Under the pieces are notes generated by a model that saw nothing but the letters and a program-made list of their open reading frames with translations, had not been told where the DNA came from and searched no databases. The position numbers and the translations under genes were made by a program. Positions 8,747-16,749 of a stretch of 64,000 nt of DNA are shown here, piece after piece; positions within the stretch are counted from its first letter, which is position 1, and every line of letters starts with the position of its first letter. Origin of the DNA: Roseiconus lacunae (lineage in GTDB: Bacteria > Planctomycetota > Planctomycetia > Pirellulales > Pirellulaceae); the NCBI RefSeq assembly GCF_008312935.1, contig NZ_VSZO01000008.1, forward strand, positions 248,001-312,000, given 5' to 3'.

Positions 8747-9451
8747 TTACGACGCATTCTCCTGATCGCGGCATTTGTGTCCCTCCCTAACCGTGTTTCG
8801 CCCTCCAGTAGGTAAACGACCGGATTCAGCTACATAGTTCTCCAGCGTAGTAGGAAATCTATATATGCGTGCGTACTTAGCGAGGTCGTATACTGCCGGG
8901 GAGTCGCATTCGGAAAAAGCCATTGCGTCGACAGCGCAGGAATTACCCAACTTCTGAAATGTGTCTACCGCATGGACCGGATGGCCGATGTCAGCGCAGA
9001 ACGCGACTCCGATCTCATGCCAGTGAGATTGGTAAACGACAACATCGTCTGAAGGAATGAACCAGGAGAATTCCTCCGGATGGATAAATTGCTTTTGACA
9101 AAATTCAATTGGGAGCTCTGGTCGAATACTGAATGCACCAATGAATGGCTCGGCTTCCTCTAAGCGAATTGGACAGCCAGCAACAATTGTCACGTATCGG
9201 CGATCCGACAGTCCTTGAAGCGAGTCGAATCTTTGATTGCCGGTGTCGTTGGCAGTCTCTGCGGCGACCGTGGGCTCATAACCTGTGATCGAGAGTTCCG
9301 GAAATGAGATTACCCTTGCGCCATCAGCCGCTGTGCAATACACCAACCTGGAGTGTCGCCGTATATTTTCACTAATTTCGCCTTTCTTGAAACTCGACTG
9401 AGTGACCGCCAAACAGAATCTATGATGGGGTGACCATTCCTCTCCGTTCAT
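8747..9451 (-). CDS. Carbon-nitrogen hydrolase (nitrilase superfamily), probably C-terminally shortened
   Basis: The start at 9451 is preceded by GGGAG at 5 nt spacing; longer frames overlap the FecR gene and carry no family sequence. The catalytic triad is visible: E52 in FPELSITGYEP, K120 in FCQKQFIHPEE and C152 in IGVAFCADIGHP. Such enzymes hydrolyse amides or nitriles. After LENYVAES-GRLPTGG the protein departs from the family and stops about 20 residues later, where relatives continue for roughly 30-40 residues. It may therefore be a recently damaged gene with a late frameshift or deletion. Confidence 0.7.
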   Translation of the reverse strand: MNGEEWSPHHRFCLAVTQSSFKKGEISENIRRHSRLVYCTAADGARVISFPELSITGYEPTVAAETANDTGNQRFDSLQGLSDRRYVTIVAGCPIRLEEAEPFIGAFSIRPELPIEFCQKQFIHPEEFSWFIPSDDVVVYQSHWHEIGVAFCADIGHPVHAVDTFQKLGNSCAVDAMAFSECDSPAVYDLAKYARIYRFPTTLENYVAESGRLPTGGRNTVREGHKCRDQENAS

Positions 9452-9491
9452 AGCCACTCCCATGTGCGTTGCTTCGGGTCTGACAAGGACA

Positions 9492-10784
9492 TCATTTGCG
9501 TTGCGGTACAACTTCAAGTTCTGCGATCTCCAATCCCACATCATCATTAAATGTCGTTGCGTAGATCGTGGCGATGATACAGCCAGGTTTAAACGGAATC
9601 GCGGTGCGTGCCATAGGTTTAAACACCCCGATGGGCATGGTCGCGATTCGCCAACCATCACCATCCGGCGGAGTATTCCGTTCCTCAACGTATGCTTGAA
9701 AGTTCCCCGTAAAATCCCAAGATGGTGCGTGAGTTGAGATAAACAAACCAAGGTTCAGTGGTCGCTCAATCCGATAGCGGATACGAATTACCGAGCCTTC
9801 TTCCAATGTCACCAAACCGGGAAAACTGTTTCGTGCCCCGGCATGGAAGTGGGTTTCTTCAACTCCGGTGTCTTTCAGAAACACCGATCGTGGCGTCGCG
9901 TTCAAAATATTCGACTCCCAATCTCCCAACCAATCGTACTGTTGCTGGTTTGTTGTAGCTTTCCAATGTGTTTGAACTGGCACTACGGCCACCAAGTGCA
10001 GTGAGTTACGCGCCCTGCGACTGACTCGAGCCTGCTGAGACTCCGAAACGGTCACTGTCTGGTCATCTGAAAGTCGACGGAAGCTGACCGAACCGCTGCT
10101 GACTTGCAAGAGCGTTTCAGTATCCGAGGCGTTAATGGCGAAGGATGTACCCAATACCGCTGCTTCAGCAGTGGAAGTACGGACAACCCACGGCTGATGG
10201 CGAGGCTGAGGTGAAACTGTTGCACGCAGGGCACCATGACGAAGTACCAATCCTTGCTGTTGAACTGACTCCAACGCGACCTCTGAAGCTCCCGCGAGTA
10301 TAAACTCGCTCCCGTCGGCGTAGACGAAACGCGCACGCCCCCCGTCCCCCTCAACACGGACATTGCCGATCGTGAAGCGGTCTCCCGGCTGCAGCTCGTT
10401 CACGATTCCGGCACTGTCTCGCAAAGTTACGCGACGATTGCTCCCAACAAACGTCGGAATCGCTGTACTTGTTCGACGGGGCATGACAAACCACCCAACA
10501 CAAACGAGGACGCCGAGTGCAATGATCCACCCTGCTATATATGAGCCACGACGTAAATTTCGATGACCGTCAATCGTTGTCGCAACCTGATGACGAGCCG
10601 TCGCAGCGGAAAGCGTTTCAGTTGAGTTGACTGCGGTACGTAGCAGTTCGTCTCTGGCAACTGCTAACGCGAAATTACGAAGGTTGCCACGATCGGCATG
10701 AAGCCATTCGCGGAGCTCTATCGCTTGCTCATCAGTTAGCGAATCATCAAGGTAACTGGCAATCCATTCATCGCTCAGACTCAT
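9492..10784 (-). CDS. FecR-domain anti-sigma-type membrane protein
   Basis: A 430-aa protein with a cytoplasmic N-terminal segment, one membrane helix (about residues 82-100) and a periplasmic FecR domain (about 125-265) containing the VLGTSFAINA segment typical of the family. The C-terminal 140 residues resemble a sugar- or protein-binding beta sandwich. Its ATG overlaps the stop of the ECF sigma gene (ATGA) and GGAGG lies 6 nt upstream, so the two are translationally coupled. It probably senses an external signal and controls the sigma factor; the ligand is unknown. Confidence 0.88.
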   Translation of the reverse strand: MSLSDEWIASYLDDSLTDEQAIELREWLHADRGNLRNFALAVARDELLRTAVNSTETLSAATARHQVATTIDGHRNLRRGSYIAGWIIALGVLVCVGWFVMPRRTSTAIPTFVGSNRRVTLRDSAGIVNELQPGDRFTIGNVRVEGDGGRARFVYADGSEFILAGASEVALESVQQQGLVLRHGALRATVSPQPRHQPWVVRTSTAEAAVLGTSFAINASDTETLLQVSSGSVSFRRLSDDQTVTVSESQQARVSRRARNSLHLVAVVPVQTHWKATTNQQQYDWLGDWESNILNATPRSVFLKDTGVEETHFHAGARNSFPGLVTLEEGSVIRIRYRIERPLNLGLFISTHAPSWDFTGNFQAYVEERNTPPDGDGWRIATMPIGVFKPMARTAIPFKPGCIIATIYATTFNDDVGLEIAELEVVPQRK

Positions 10785-11308
10785 GCGTCGCCTCCATGAA
10801 CCTGCAATCGCCGCTCCACGCAGCCGGCCAATTGATGTCGAATTCTCATTAGGGCGATCCGAATCGCTCCAGCTGTCAATCCAAGCTGCTCTGCAATCTT
10901 CGGCACCTTGAGACCGCCAAAATACCGCAGGTTAACGATCTCACGCGCCTTGGGCGAAAGAGTTTCCAGACAATCTTGCAAGGCAGATTGTTCATGGTCA
11001 ACTTCCGAAATAACGCTCGGCCATGATTCGGCGAGGGCATCCAACAGTGACTCGTCGAACACAAGCCGATCGCGTCCGGAGTTTCTGTGATAAGCGAGCA
11101 ATTCAAACTTCGCGATTCCCATCGCCCACCGCAAATAGTCGCGAGAGGAGTCCCACTCATCAAACTTCCTTAGCAGCACCACCGCAGTATTCTGCACAAT
11201 GTCGCTAGTGGCGTGGGGGTCACGTACAATCGCCCGGACATACATCGCCACAGCCGGCTGAACCTCCGTCCAGAGTTTGGTGAATCGAATCTGTTGTTCG
11301 CTGCGCAT
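10781..11308 (-). CDS. ECF sigma factor, Rhodopirellula/Verrucomicrobium type
   Basis: A 175-aa sigma-70 family protein. Region 2 contains AVAMYVRAIVRDPHAT and SDIVQNTAVVLLRKF; region 4 contains LSPKAREIVNLRYFGGLKV and a helix-turn-helix EQLGLTAGAIRIALMRIR. Length and layout fit the short ECF factors that planctomycetes pair with FecR proteins. A GAGAGGA ribosome site lies just upstream of the ATG. It is the first gene of a two-gene operon with the FecR protein, and no outer-membrane receptor gene follows. Confidence 0.92.
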   Translation of the reverse strand: MRSEQQIRFTKLWTEVQPAVAMYVRAIVRDPHATSDIVQNTAVVLLRKFDEWDSSRDYLRWAMGIAKFELLAYHRNSGRDRLVFDESLLDALAESWPSVISEVDHEQSALQDCLETLSPKAREIVNLRYFGGLKVPKIAEQLGLTAGAIRIALMRIRHQLAGCVERRLQVHGGDA

Positions 11309-11390
11309 GAAATCCTCTCTTGTGTTCTCTCCATTGGTACGCAGAACTGTTACATGTTTTCGAGATTTTTTTCGAATGTAGGTTGCCTAC

Positions 11391-11646
11391 GAGGAAGCGA
11401 AAACGGCAAGGGGGCTTTGTTGGCAGCAGTCGTCGTCCGCACCAATAGAAAAACCGAGTCAACACAGCGCTCACGCAGGACGAACTGGACGCCGTTCGGA
11501 TCTGTATCACGCGGGGACGCCCATTCGGTTCTCAAGAGTGGATCGAAGAAACCTGCGAACGAAATGGCATTTGGTCCACCCTCCGGCCACGAGGCCGGCC
11601 AAGAAAGAAGCCAAAAACAGAAGCGGTTCAATCGCCACCACGCTGA
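11391..11646 (+). mobile_element. MITE-like, internally deleted derivative of the RAYT element
   Basis: Bases 11391-11430 resemble the left part of the 57-bp repeats (shared GAGGAAG, AAGGGGG, GCAGC blocks), and 11431-11646 match the last 215 bp of the RAYT gene (5073-5288) without gaps and with few mismatches. The right part retains the RAYT frame to the stop codon, including GRPFGSQEWIEET and RPRGRPRKKP, but no catalytic region. The simplest reading is an element that lost its middle yet kept both ends. A third end-like stretch (GAAGGGGGTGTTATTGCTGC) occurs at about 11979-11999. Confidence 0.75.
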
Positions 11647-12102
11647 TAAGGGGCAGGCTGCAGGTCCCCCACTTCCTCATTCTTTTCTTTCTGCCATGGC
11701 TAATTGAGCGCGCGTGTCCAGCCCTCTATCGGTCGAGGTAGTTTTTGCGGACTCGGTTGTCCAAGGACACACGACCCGAGAAGCACTAGAAAGAGAATCC
11801 AATGAAATGCCCCTCGTTGTCCGACGAAGCAACCGCCATGGACGAGGCGACGCGCCCGGAATTAGACGGCCGGGCTAGGTGTTGAGCCTAAAACGAGTGT
11901 CGTTCGGATCCCCGAGCCGACAATGCTCGACGAAAACGTTGACGGCTCGGAGAGCCGAGCGACAGTCAAAAGAAACTAGAAGGGGGTGTTATTGCTGCAG
12001 TTGGAGTGATTGCGAGCTGCATCATTTTGATTCAGTCCGGTGAACAGTGCGCAACGAACAACGCCCAACGAACAGTGCCGCTGAACTGGCGATCAGAGAG
12101 GC
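11647..12102. other. Repeat-rich intergenic region
   Basis: No supported gene. It holds the dispersed repeat at 11891-11966 and a RAYT-element end-like stretch at 11979-11999. The rest shows nothing I recognise. Confidence 0.5.
11891..11966. repeat. Dispersed repeat with GGCTCGG...CCGAGC hairpin
   Basis: Contains the block shared with 28-75 (GAGTGTCGTTC, CCGAGCCGACAA), then GGCTCGGAGAGCCGAGC, which can fold into a short hairpin. It lies in the RAYT-derived region and is non-coding. Confidence 0.5.
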
Positions 12103-13779
12103 TCACCTTGCTGAAAGCCTCACGACTTGCGTGTTAAAAATATTCCAACCGATTTCGGGGGCTGAGCCAGTCGGTTTTAGCTCCAACTCCCAGACGACCT
12201 CCGAGGGCGTTTCCCGAGTGTACTCGACGCATCGGGTGATTTGGTTGAACCCTCGTCGGTTGCTCCAAGTGATTTCGTTAATCCTGGATGGATCAAACAC
12301 GGCTCCGTAGCCTGCGAGGATATTTCCGGTTTCAGGAAGTTCTAAAGCACTTCCCATTGCGACCGAAACGAGCGGCCTGTCCTCCGCCGTTTCCGAAGTC
12401 CAGACTTGCCGTGCGGTCATCTTTTCCAGATCTAACTTGTACTCGACCGCCCGACTTCGCGTTTCCGCGACCGGTGTCGGCTGGTCAAAAGGGCGAGCAC
12501 GATAGTTGCCGTTGTCAAACAGCAGCAGCGTGCCTTGCGAGGTAAACACGGGTGCGTGTTGATGCCAAGGCCAACGAGCATCGCCTTCCAAGCGAATCAG
12601 CTTTGACTGAAGCTCTTCCGGCCAACCGCTTGGCTCGCCAAAGATCCAGTTAATCTTTCCGTCGGCGGGATCAAAATTGACGATCGCGCTCTGGTAGCGA
12701 AAATTGACCATGACCGAACCGTCATCAAGCTTCGTGATCGAATTTGCGTGCGACCAGTCAATCGTGTCAGGGAACCCCCGTCGTTTCCAATAGTTCGAAA
12801 ACGTTTCATAGCCGAACCGTCTGACAGGCAAATTCTCGAAGGCATCCCATTCCCAAAGCACTCGACCGTCCGGCGTGAATTCAATCGCCCGGTCTCCCAT
12901 CACCCACTGAGTCTGACGCGGCGCATCGACATCCGTCTCACTTGTGAAATAGTCGTTGATCCTCCGCCGCTTCGTTGTCAAAGCGATCAAATTTCCACTG
13001 GGTAACAAATCGGCGTCGTGGTGAAACGTGAGCGCCGGCACGTCTTCAGAGTCTTCGGCGTAACCTTGGGGACGCTCCGCCGCATACCAGGATCGTGTCT
13101 CATTTCCCAGTAAATCAATTTCAACAAGTCGAAAGTCGGCGGTTACAAAAAGAATGCGCCCGTTGTCGAGATAATCAAAACCCGCGATTCGCGATTCGCA
13201 TTGGTAATACCAAACGGGCGTTCCATGCCGATCGACCATCAGCAGCATCCCAAAACTCTCTCCAAAGCGACGCTGTTGCTCCTCGTTCAATTGGGCTCCC
13301 TGCGGGACTCTTCGCCGTGGATTGAGAAGGCGATAACCAGGCTCGACTCGGTCGATCAAACTTGTTCTTGTTTCGATCCTCGGGAACAACGTCGGATCGG
13401 TCGGTATATTCGGTGCATGAAACACTAGGCCATTCACCGAAAGCGTTTGACCGGCTGAGTTTTTGATAGTGACGGTCAATTGATGATTTCTGCCGGGCCG
13501 AAAGCCAATCACGGGGAGACCACTCGCGATCTTCTTCGCTTCGTCAAAGTAAACGCTCCATCGATTCGTCCCGTCGGTGAGACTGACCTCCGCGGTTACG
13601 TCCTGATTTGCCTCGTACGAAAGCACAGCCGCCAGAGGCGCCGCCGGATTCGGATTGGGCACAACTGTTGGAAGGCGGATGAATTGCAGTGCTTGCTTTT
13701 CGGCACCAAACGTATGGCAATGTAACAAGAGCAATACGACGGTCACTTTCGTACAAGTCCGCATCGTTTTCAGATCCAT
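12103..13779 (-). CDS. Arylsulfotransferase (ASST)-family secreted protein
   Basis: After a signal peptide (about MRTCTKVTVVLLLLHCHTFG) the protein has an ASST-type N-terminal beta domain and a six-bladed propeller with repeated WEWDAFENLP / INWIFGEPSGW-like blade motifs. Candidate catalytic or structural His residues are in FHHDADLLPSGN, DWSHANSI and WHQHAP. ASSTs move sulfate from a phenolic sulfate ester to another phenol without PAPS. Starts at 13779 and 13764 are equally likely; 13872 seems too long. In a region rich in sulfatases it may belong to sulfate-ester turnover, but many planctomycete family members have no tested activity. Confidence 0.8.
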   Translation of the reverse strand: MDLKTMRTCTKVTVVLLLLHCHTFGAEKQALQFIRLPTVVPNPNPAAPLAAVLSYEANQDVTAEVSLTDGTNRWSVYFDEAKKIASGLPVIGFRPGRNHQLTVTIKNSAGQTLSVNGLVFHAPNIPTDPTLFPRIETRTSLIDRVEPGYRLLNPRRRVPQGAQLNEEQQRRFGESFGMLLMVDRHGTPVWYYQCESRIAGFDYLDNGRILFVTADFRLVEIDLLGNETRSWYAAERPQGYAEDSEDVPALTFHHDADLLPSGNLIALTTKRRRINDYFTSETDVDAPRQTQWVMGDRAIEFTPDGRVLWEWDAFENLPVRRFGYETFSNYWKRRGFPDTIDWSHANSITKLDDGSVMVNFRYQSAIVNFDPADGKINWIFGEPSGWPEELQSKLIRLEGDARWPWHQHAPVFTSQGTLLLFDNGNYRARPFDQPTPVAETRSRAVEYKLDLEKMTARQVWTSETAEDRPLVSVAMGSALELPETGNILAGYGAVFDPSRINEITWSNRRGFNQITRCVEYTRETPSEVVWELELKPTGSAPEIGWNIFNTQVVRLSAR

Positions 13780-13828
13780 GCTGGGTTTTCCGTTGGTAAG
13801 TATCCCTGACAAATCGGTATGTTTTTCC

Positions 13829-13945
13829 TTAGAGTCGTGCCGCAGTCGAGTGAACTGCCAGGACCATGCCACCCTCGACTCCCATACCGAAGCCCTTCAT
13901 AAACACCCCGAGTTGACTGGCAACAAACGGGTCCAAGGTTGTCAT
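13829..13945 (-). CDS. Possible 38-aa peptide, unknown
   Basis: A short frame starting at an ATG with GGAAG upstream encodes MTTLDPFVASQLGVF followed by a Gly/Met-rich hydrophobic segment and ends HSTAARL. It lies just upstream of the ASST gene on the same strand. It could be a leader peptide, a remnant of a larger gene, or chance. Confidence 0.22.
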   Translation of the reverse strand: MTTLDPFVASQLGVFMKGFGMGVEGGMVLAVHSTAARL

Positions 13946-14133
13946 CGCTTCCGTTTCGATCAACCGCGTTTCTCACATTTTGATTTTGGACACGTAGTCG
14001 CTGAGACGTACCGAACTTAGCCGAAAAACGATGAACACCAACTCGCAAGCAGACTGGTGCCACGAGTCCCGATGTCGGTACAGATCCTACCGCCAGCCCG
14101 ACGCTAGCGAACTCTATCTCCTTTGGGATCTTT
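13946..14133. other. Intergenic region
   Basis: Between the MDR oxidoreductase stop and the possible 38-aa peptide. No hairpin, RNA or gene supported. Confidence 0.3.
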
Positions 14134-15120
14134 TCAGTCAACCGTAACGATGTACTTTTTCCCTTGCCCTTCGTTCTTGTATTCCGATAGGAACGTAGAC
14201 AGTTCATCGAAGTGTCCAGTCTTAATGGGCGGAGCGGCAAACGCCCCACTGGTAAGCTGGTCGAGAATCGATTCGCCTGCGTGAACTAGCTCGTGCCATT
14301 GTTGATCAGAAGCATGTTGGTGGGCCGCACCGAGTGCAATCTCGTGCAACGACACGCATCGACCAAACGCTGGCAACGGGTTTGGATCGACACGGCCAAG
14401 CACCGCCACGATGTGACCGTAGTAGCCAAGATGATCGACTAAGTTGGCCGCTTGTTCGGCGGAGACTAAGTCAATGATCGAGCCGAAAGATTGTCCGCCA
14501 TTCGCCTTTCGCAATTGATCAATCCAATCGCTGTCGTGATAGTCTGCCACAGCCTGTACGCCAAGCTTCCGCAACCATTCATGATGCCTTGCACTGGCGG
14601 AAGCAAAGACACGGGCGTTTTGTTGCAGGGCGAGCCGAGTCGCAAATTGCCCGACGCTCCCGGCAGCACCTGCGATCAGGAGCGTCTCGCCGGCGACGTC
14701 AGGCAACTTGGAGAGGGCCTGCCAAGCGGTCAATCCGGGGCAAGGCATCGACGCCGCGACCTCATCGGTCAGCGCAGAGGGCACCGCCATGACGGCGCGA
14801 GCCGGAACGGCGGTGTGTTTCGCAAAGCTGCCGTGTCCGCGTAAGTCGGTGTGATATGCGACTCGCGTTCCGATTCGTAAATGCCGAACTTCGTCGCCAA
14901 TCGCGGCAATTCTCCCCATCCCGTCGACACCGGGGACTTGTCCAGGTTTCCAGTCGCGGTGTCCATGCTCGACCAACTTCCAATCAACAGGATTGAAGGC
15001 GATCGCTTGGTTTTCCACCAAGACATCTCGGGCGCCGAGCGAGCCGAGGTCCACCGTTCGTTGACTCAGTGTGTTCGGCTCTCCCGGTGCCCCCCAGCAC
15101 CATGCGTCAGTAGTATACAT
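14134..15120 (-). CDS. MDR-superfamily NADPH:quinone reductase-like oxidoreductase
   Basis: A 328-aa zinc-independent medium-chain dehydrogenase/reductase. It shows the GroES-like start (ENQAIAFNPVDWKLVEHG), PGVDGMGRIAAIGDEV, and the NADPH-binding LIAGAAGSVGQFATRLALQ. No zinc-ligand cysteine cluster is present, as in the quinone-reductase branch. The start at 15120 has AGAGGA at 7 nt; an extended frame to 15216 runs into repeat sequence. It is cytoplasmic and probably reduces quinones or enones. Downstream of the peroxiredoxin-like gene on the same strand, it may take part in oxidative-stress defence, but the four-hairpin repeat separates them. Confidence 0.88.
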   Translation of the reverse strand: MYTTDAWCWGAPGEPNTLSQRTVDLGSLGARDVLVENQAIAFNPVDWKLVEHGHRDWKPGQVPGVDGMGRIAAIGDEVRHLRIGTRVAYHTDLRGHGSFAKHTAVPARAVMAVPSALTDEVAASMPCPGLTAWQALSKLPDVAGETLLIAGAAGSVGQFATRLALQQNARVFASASARHHEWLRKLGVQAVADYHDSDWIDQLRKANGGQSFGSIIDLVSAEQAANLVDHLGYYGHIVAVLGRVDPNPLPAFGRCVSLHEIALGAAHQHASDQQWHELVHAGESILDQLTSGAFAAPPIKTGHFDELSTFLSEYKNEGQGKKYIVTVD

Positions 15121-15184
15121 CCGTTGGTCCTCTTGCTGATAAGCAGGCAAACACGAGTCTTTGGGTTTAAACATCTGGATAACA

Positions 15185-15274
15185 CCTTCCCGCTTGCGGG
15201 AGGGTCGGACGAGCAAACGGCCGGGGAGGGTGCCCTCTCCGGGCCTGAAGGCCCGACTCTCCCAGTGGGAGAGT
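15185..15274. repeat. REP-like block of four consecutive hairpins
   Basis: Four stems in a row: 15185-15193 with 15196-15204 (CCTTCCCGC/GCGGGAGGG), 15223-15230 with 15233-15240 (GGGGAGGG/CCCTCTCC), 15241-15245 with 15250-15254 (GGGCC-TGAA-GGCCC), and 15256-15263 with 15267-15274 (ACTCTCCC/GGGAGAGT). It lies between two minus-strand genes and may attenuate or stabilise the transcript. Confidence 0.75.
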
Positions 15275-15373
15275 GAAATGACTTAAGCCGAATCTTTCGT
15301 ATTCAACTGCTTAAGTCGGCGAATAGGTTCCGTGAATCGGCGATACCATCTCCACCTCAGACTTTTGGCAAGA

Positions 15374-15913
15374 CTACGCTTCGCCTCGGCCCGGGTAACC
15401 GTTTGAAATGATGTAGTCAAATCCGGAGATAAGCTCATCGATGCTCGGCCGCGTGAATGGCATCGTTTGTATCGACGCGGCGTAAAGTTCGCCGTCGGGA
15501 CGGACAACGAACAGACCGGGCTCGCTGAAAACTTCGGGCTCTTCTGGCTTGATTGACTTTGACACATATAGCCCCCACTGGCGAGCGTTTTCGATCGAAA
15601 GCTCATAGCCGATGGCCAGGTTTTGAATTTTCCATTCTTCTTTGCTGCGTTTCGCGCGTTCCTCGCTATCGCTGCTGATCGCAGCGGCATTGATCCCCAT
15701 CTTCGTCAGTTCACTCAGCTTTCGATCAATGCTACGCAGGTAGCTTTTGCAAATGGGGCAGTGATACCCCCGGTAAAAGAAAACGAATGTGAAATGCTCG
15801 GGTGACTGATCCGCGAGATTCCATTCTGGGCCATCGACTGTCTTGACCGAAAGCTCGGGGACTTGTGCTTGAGGTTTGACCATTGGTTCATTTATCTCAT
15901 TCTGTTGCGACAT
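15374..15913 (-). CDS. Peroxiredoxin-like (AhpC/TSA) family protein
   Basis: A thioredoxin-fold protein with FVFFYRGYHCPICKSYLRSID: the peroxidatic-type cysteine sits in a CxxC rather than the usual TxxC. It then has INAAAISSDSEERAKRSKEEW and GLFVVRPDGELYAAS, as in the peroxiredoxin-like family 2 proteins. It probably reduces peroxides or disulfides in the cytoplasm. Starts at 15967, 15913 and 15883 are all in frame and none has a strong ribosome site; 15913 gives the usual length. Confidence 0.8.
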   Translation of the reverse strand: MSQQNEINEPMVKPQAQVPELSVKTVDGPEWNLADQSPEHFTFVFFYRGYHCPICKSYLRSIDRKLSELTKMGINAAAISSDSEERAKRSKEEWKIQNLAIGYELSIENARQWGLYVSKSIKPEEPEVFSEPGLFVVRPDGELYAASIQTMPFTRPSIDELISGFDYIISNGYPGRGEA

Positions 15914-15967
15914 GCGTAGACTGATAAATCTCTCGTTGAAGTGGTCCGAGTCGAAAATTTCAGTCAA

Positions 15968-16376
15968 AGATGGGCTTATGAACTGAATGATACCGAGGTT
16001 GGCAAGCCTCGTCGTCTTTAGCTGTTAGGCGGCAAACTTACTCAATTCACCTGTCGTTCCACCAACCAAGGACGCCAGAGAACGTGGCGAAATCAACGAG
16101 CCGAACGCGTTTGGGGCGGGCCTGAGTTGCTAAGACCAAGCAAAGTTCGGAGCCTGTGGCGAGTATTGTCGGCTCCTTTATTTGCATCCACCGGTTTCTT
16201 CGATGACGCGCATCCACTGCGCTGCTTTTCCGTAGATGTCGCGAACGCGAACGCCGCTTTCATGGCCGTCAAGGTGACGACCGCTGAACCAATGGAACCG
16301 CAAGGTCGTTTTTGGGCCGTCTCCTCCGGCAACCTCTGCTAATGCGAACAGCCGAGGCTCGCTTGCTCTCCAGCGG
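15968..16376. other. Intergenic region without a supported gene
   Basis: Short open frames exist on both strands (for example 16093-16332 minus) but lack ribosome sites or recognisable domains. The stretch is probably repeat-derived. Confidence 0.35.
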
Positions 16377-16691
16377 TCAAGCCGTCATCTTCAAGCCAAT
16401 GATTGACACGAGTAGTAACACCAGGAAGAAGATCCTGCCGGCACTGATCGGTTCATCAAGAAAAATCACGCCGAGAATGATCGCACCAAAGGTGCCGATC
16501 CCTACCCAGACGGCATACGCGGTCCCAATCGGTAGCGTTCGTGCGGCGACCGCCAGTAAATACATGCTGGCAACGATTGCTGCGATGGTCAGCACGCTAG
16601 GGACAGGCTTAGTAAAGCCCGCAGTTAACTTTAGGCCAACAGCCCATCCAGCCTCAAGAAGGCCGGCGACAACAAGAAAAAGCCACGACAT
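16377..16691 (-). CDS. sugE: SugE/Gdx-type SMR guanidinium exporter
   Basis: A 104-aa four-helix small multidrug resistance protein. It begins MSWLFLVVAGLLEAGWAVGL with the essential membrane Glu (E13), followed by GFTKPVPSVLT and GTAYAVWVGIGTFGAIILG. The WAV-LK and GFT signatures fit the Gdx (formerly SugE) branch, which exports guanidinium in exchange for protons. The start at 16691 has AAAGGAG at 7 nt. Upstream bases 16709-16749 form a guanidine-III riboswitch that ends next to this ribosome site, which strongly supports the substrate assignment. Confidence 0.93.
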   Translation of the reverse strand: MSWLFLVVAGLLEAGWAVGLKLTAGFTKPVPSVLTIAAIVASMYLLAVAARTLPIGTAYAVWVGIGTFGAIILGVIFLDEPISAGRIFFLVLLLVSIIGLKMTA

Positions 16692-16708
16692 AACTCGCTC
16701 CTTTGGAA

Positions 16709-16749
16709 GCGTCGTCTTGTCTTTACCGGGTACGTCGCACATCGTCCGG
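16709..16749 (-). ncRNA. Guanidine-III (ykkC-III) riboswitch
   Basis: Read on the minus strand the 41-nt element starts CCGGACGATGTGCGACGTA, continues ACCCGG, then GTAAAGACAAGACGACGC. From memory this follows the guanidine-III consensus closely (CCGGACG, GUGCG, ACCCGG, GACAAGACG). CCGG 5' can pair with CCGG internally (P1), and GCGACGU with ACGACGC (P2) with one A·A mismatch where the known aptamer has C-G. The ribosome site of sugE (AAAGGAG) begins 5 nt after the element, so guanidine binding could control its access. Confidence 0.85.

Noticed and set aside
11213-11707. Plus-strand frame of 164 codons over the RAYT derivative
   Set aside because: It reads the RAYT 3' end out of its true frame (PANEMAFGP and so on), so it is not a protein.
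16093-16332. Minus-strand 79-codon frame
   Set aside because: No ribosome site, no domain, and repeat-like composition.
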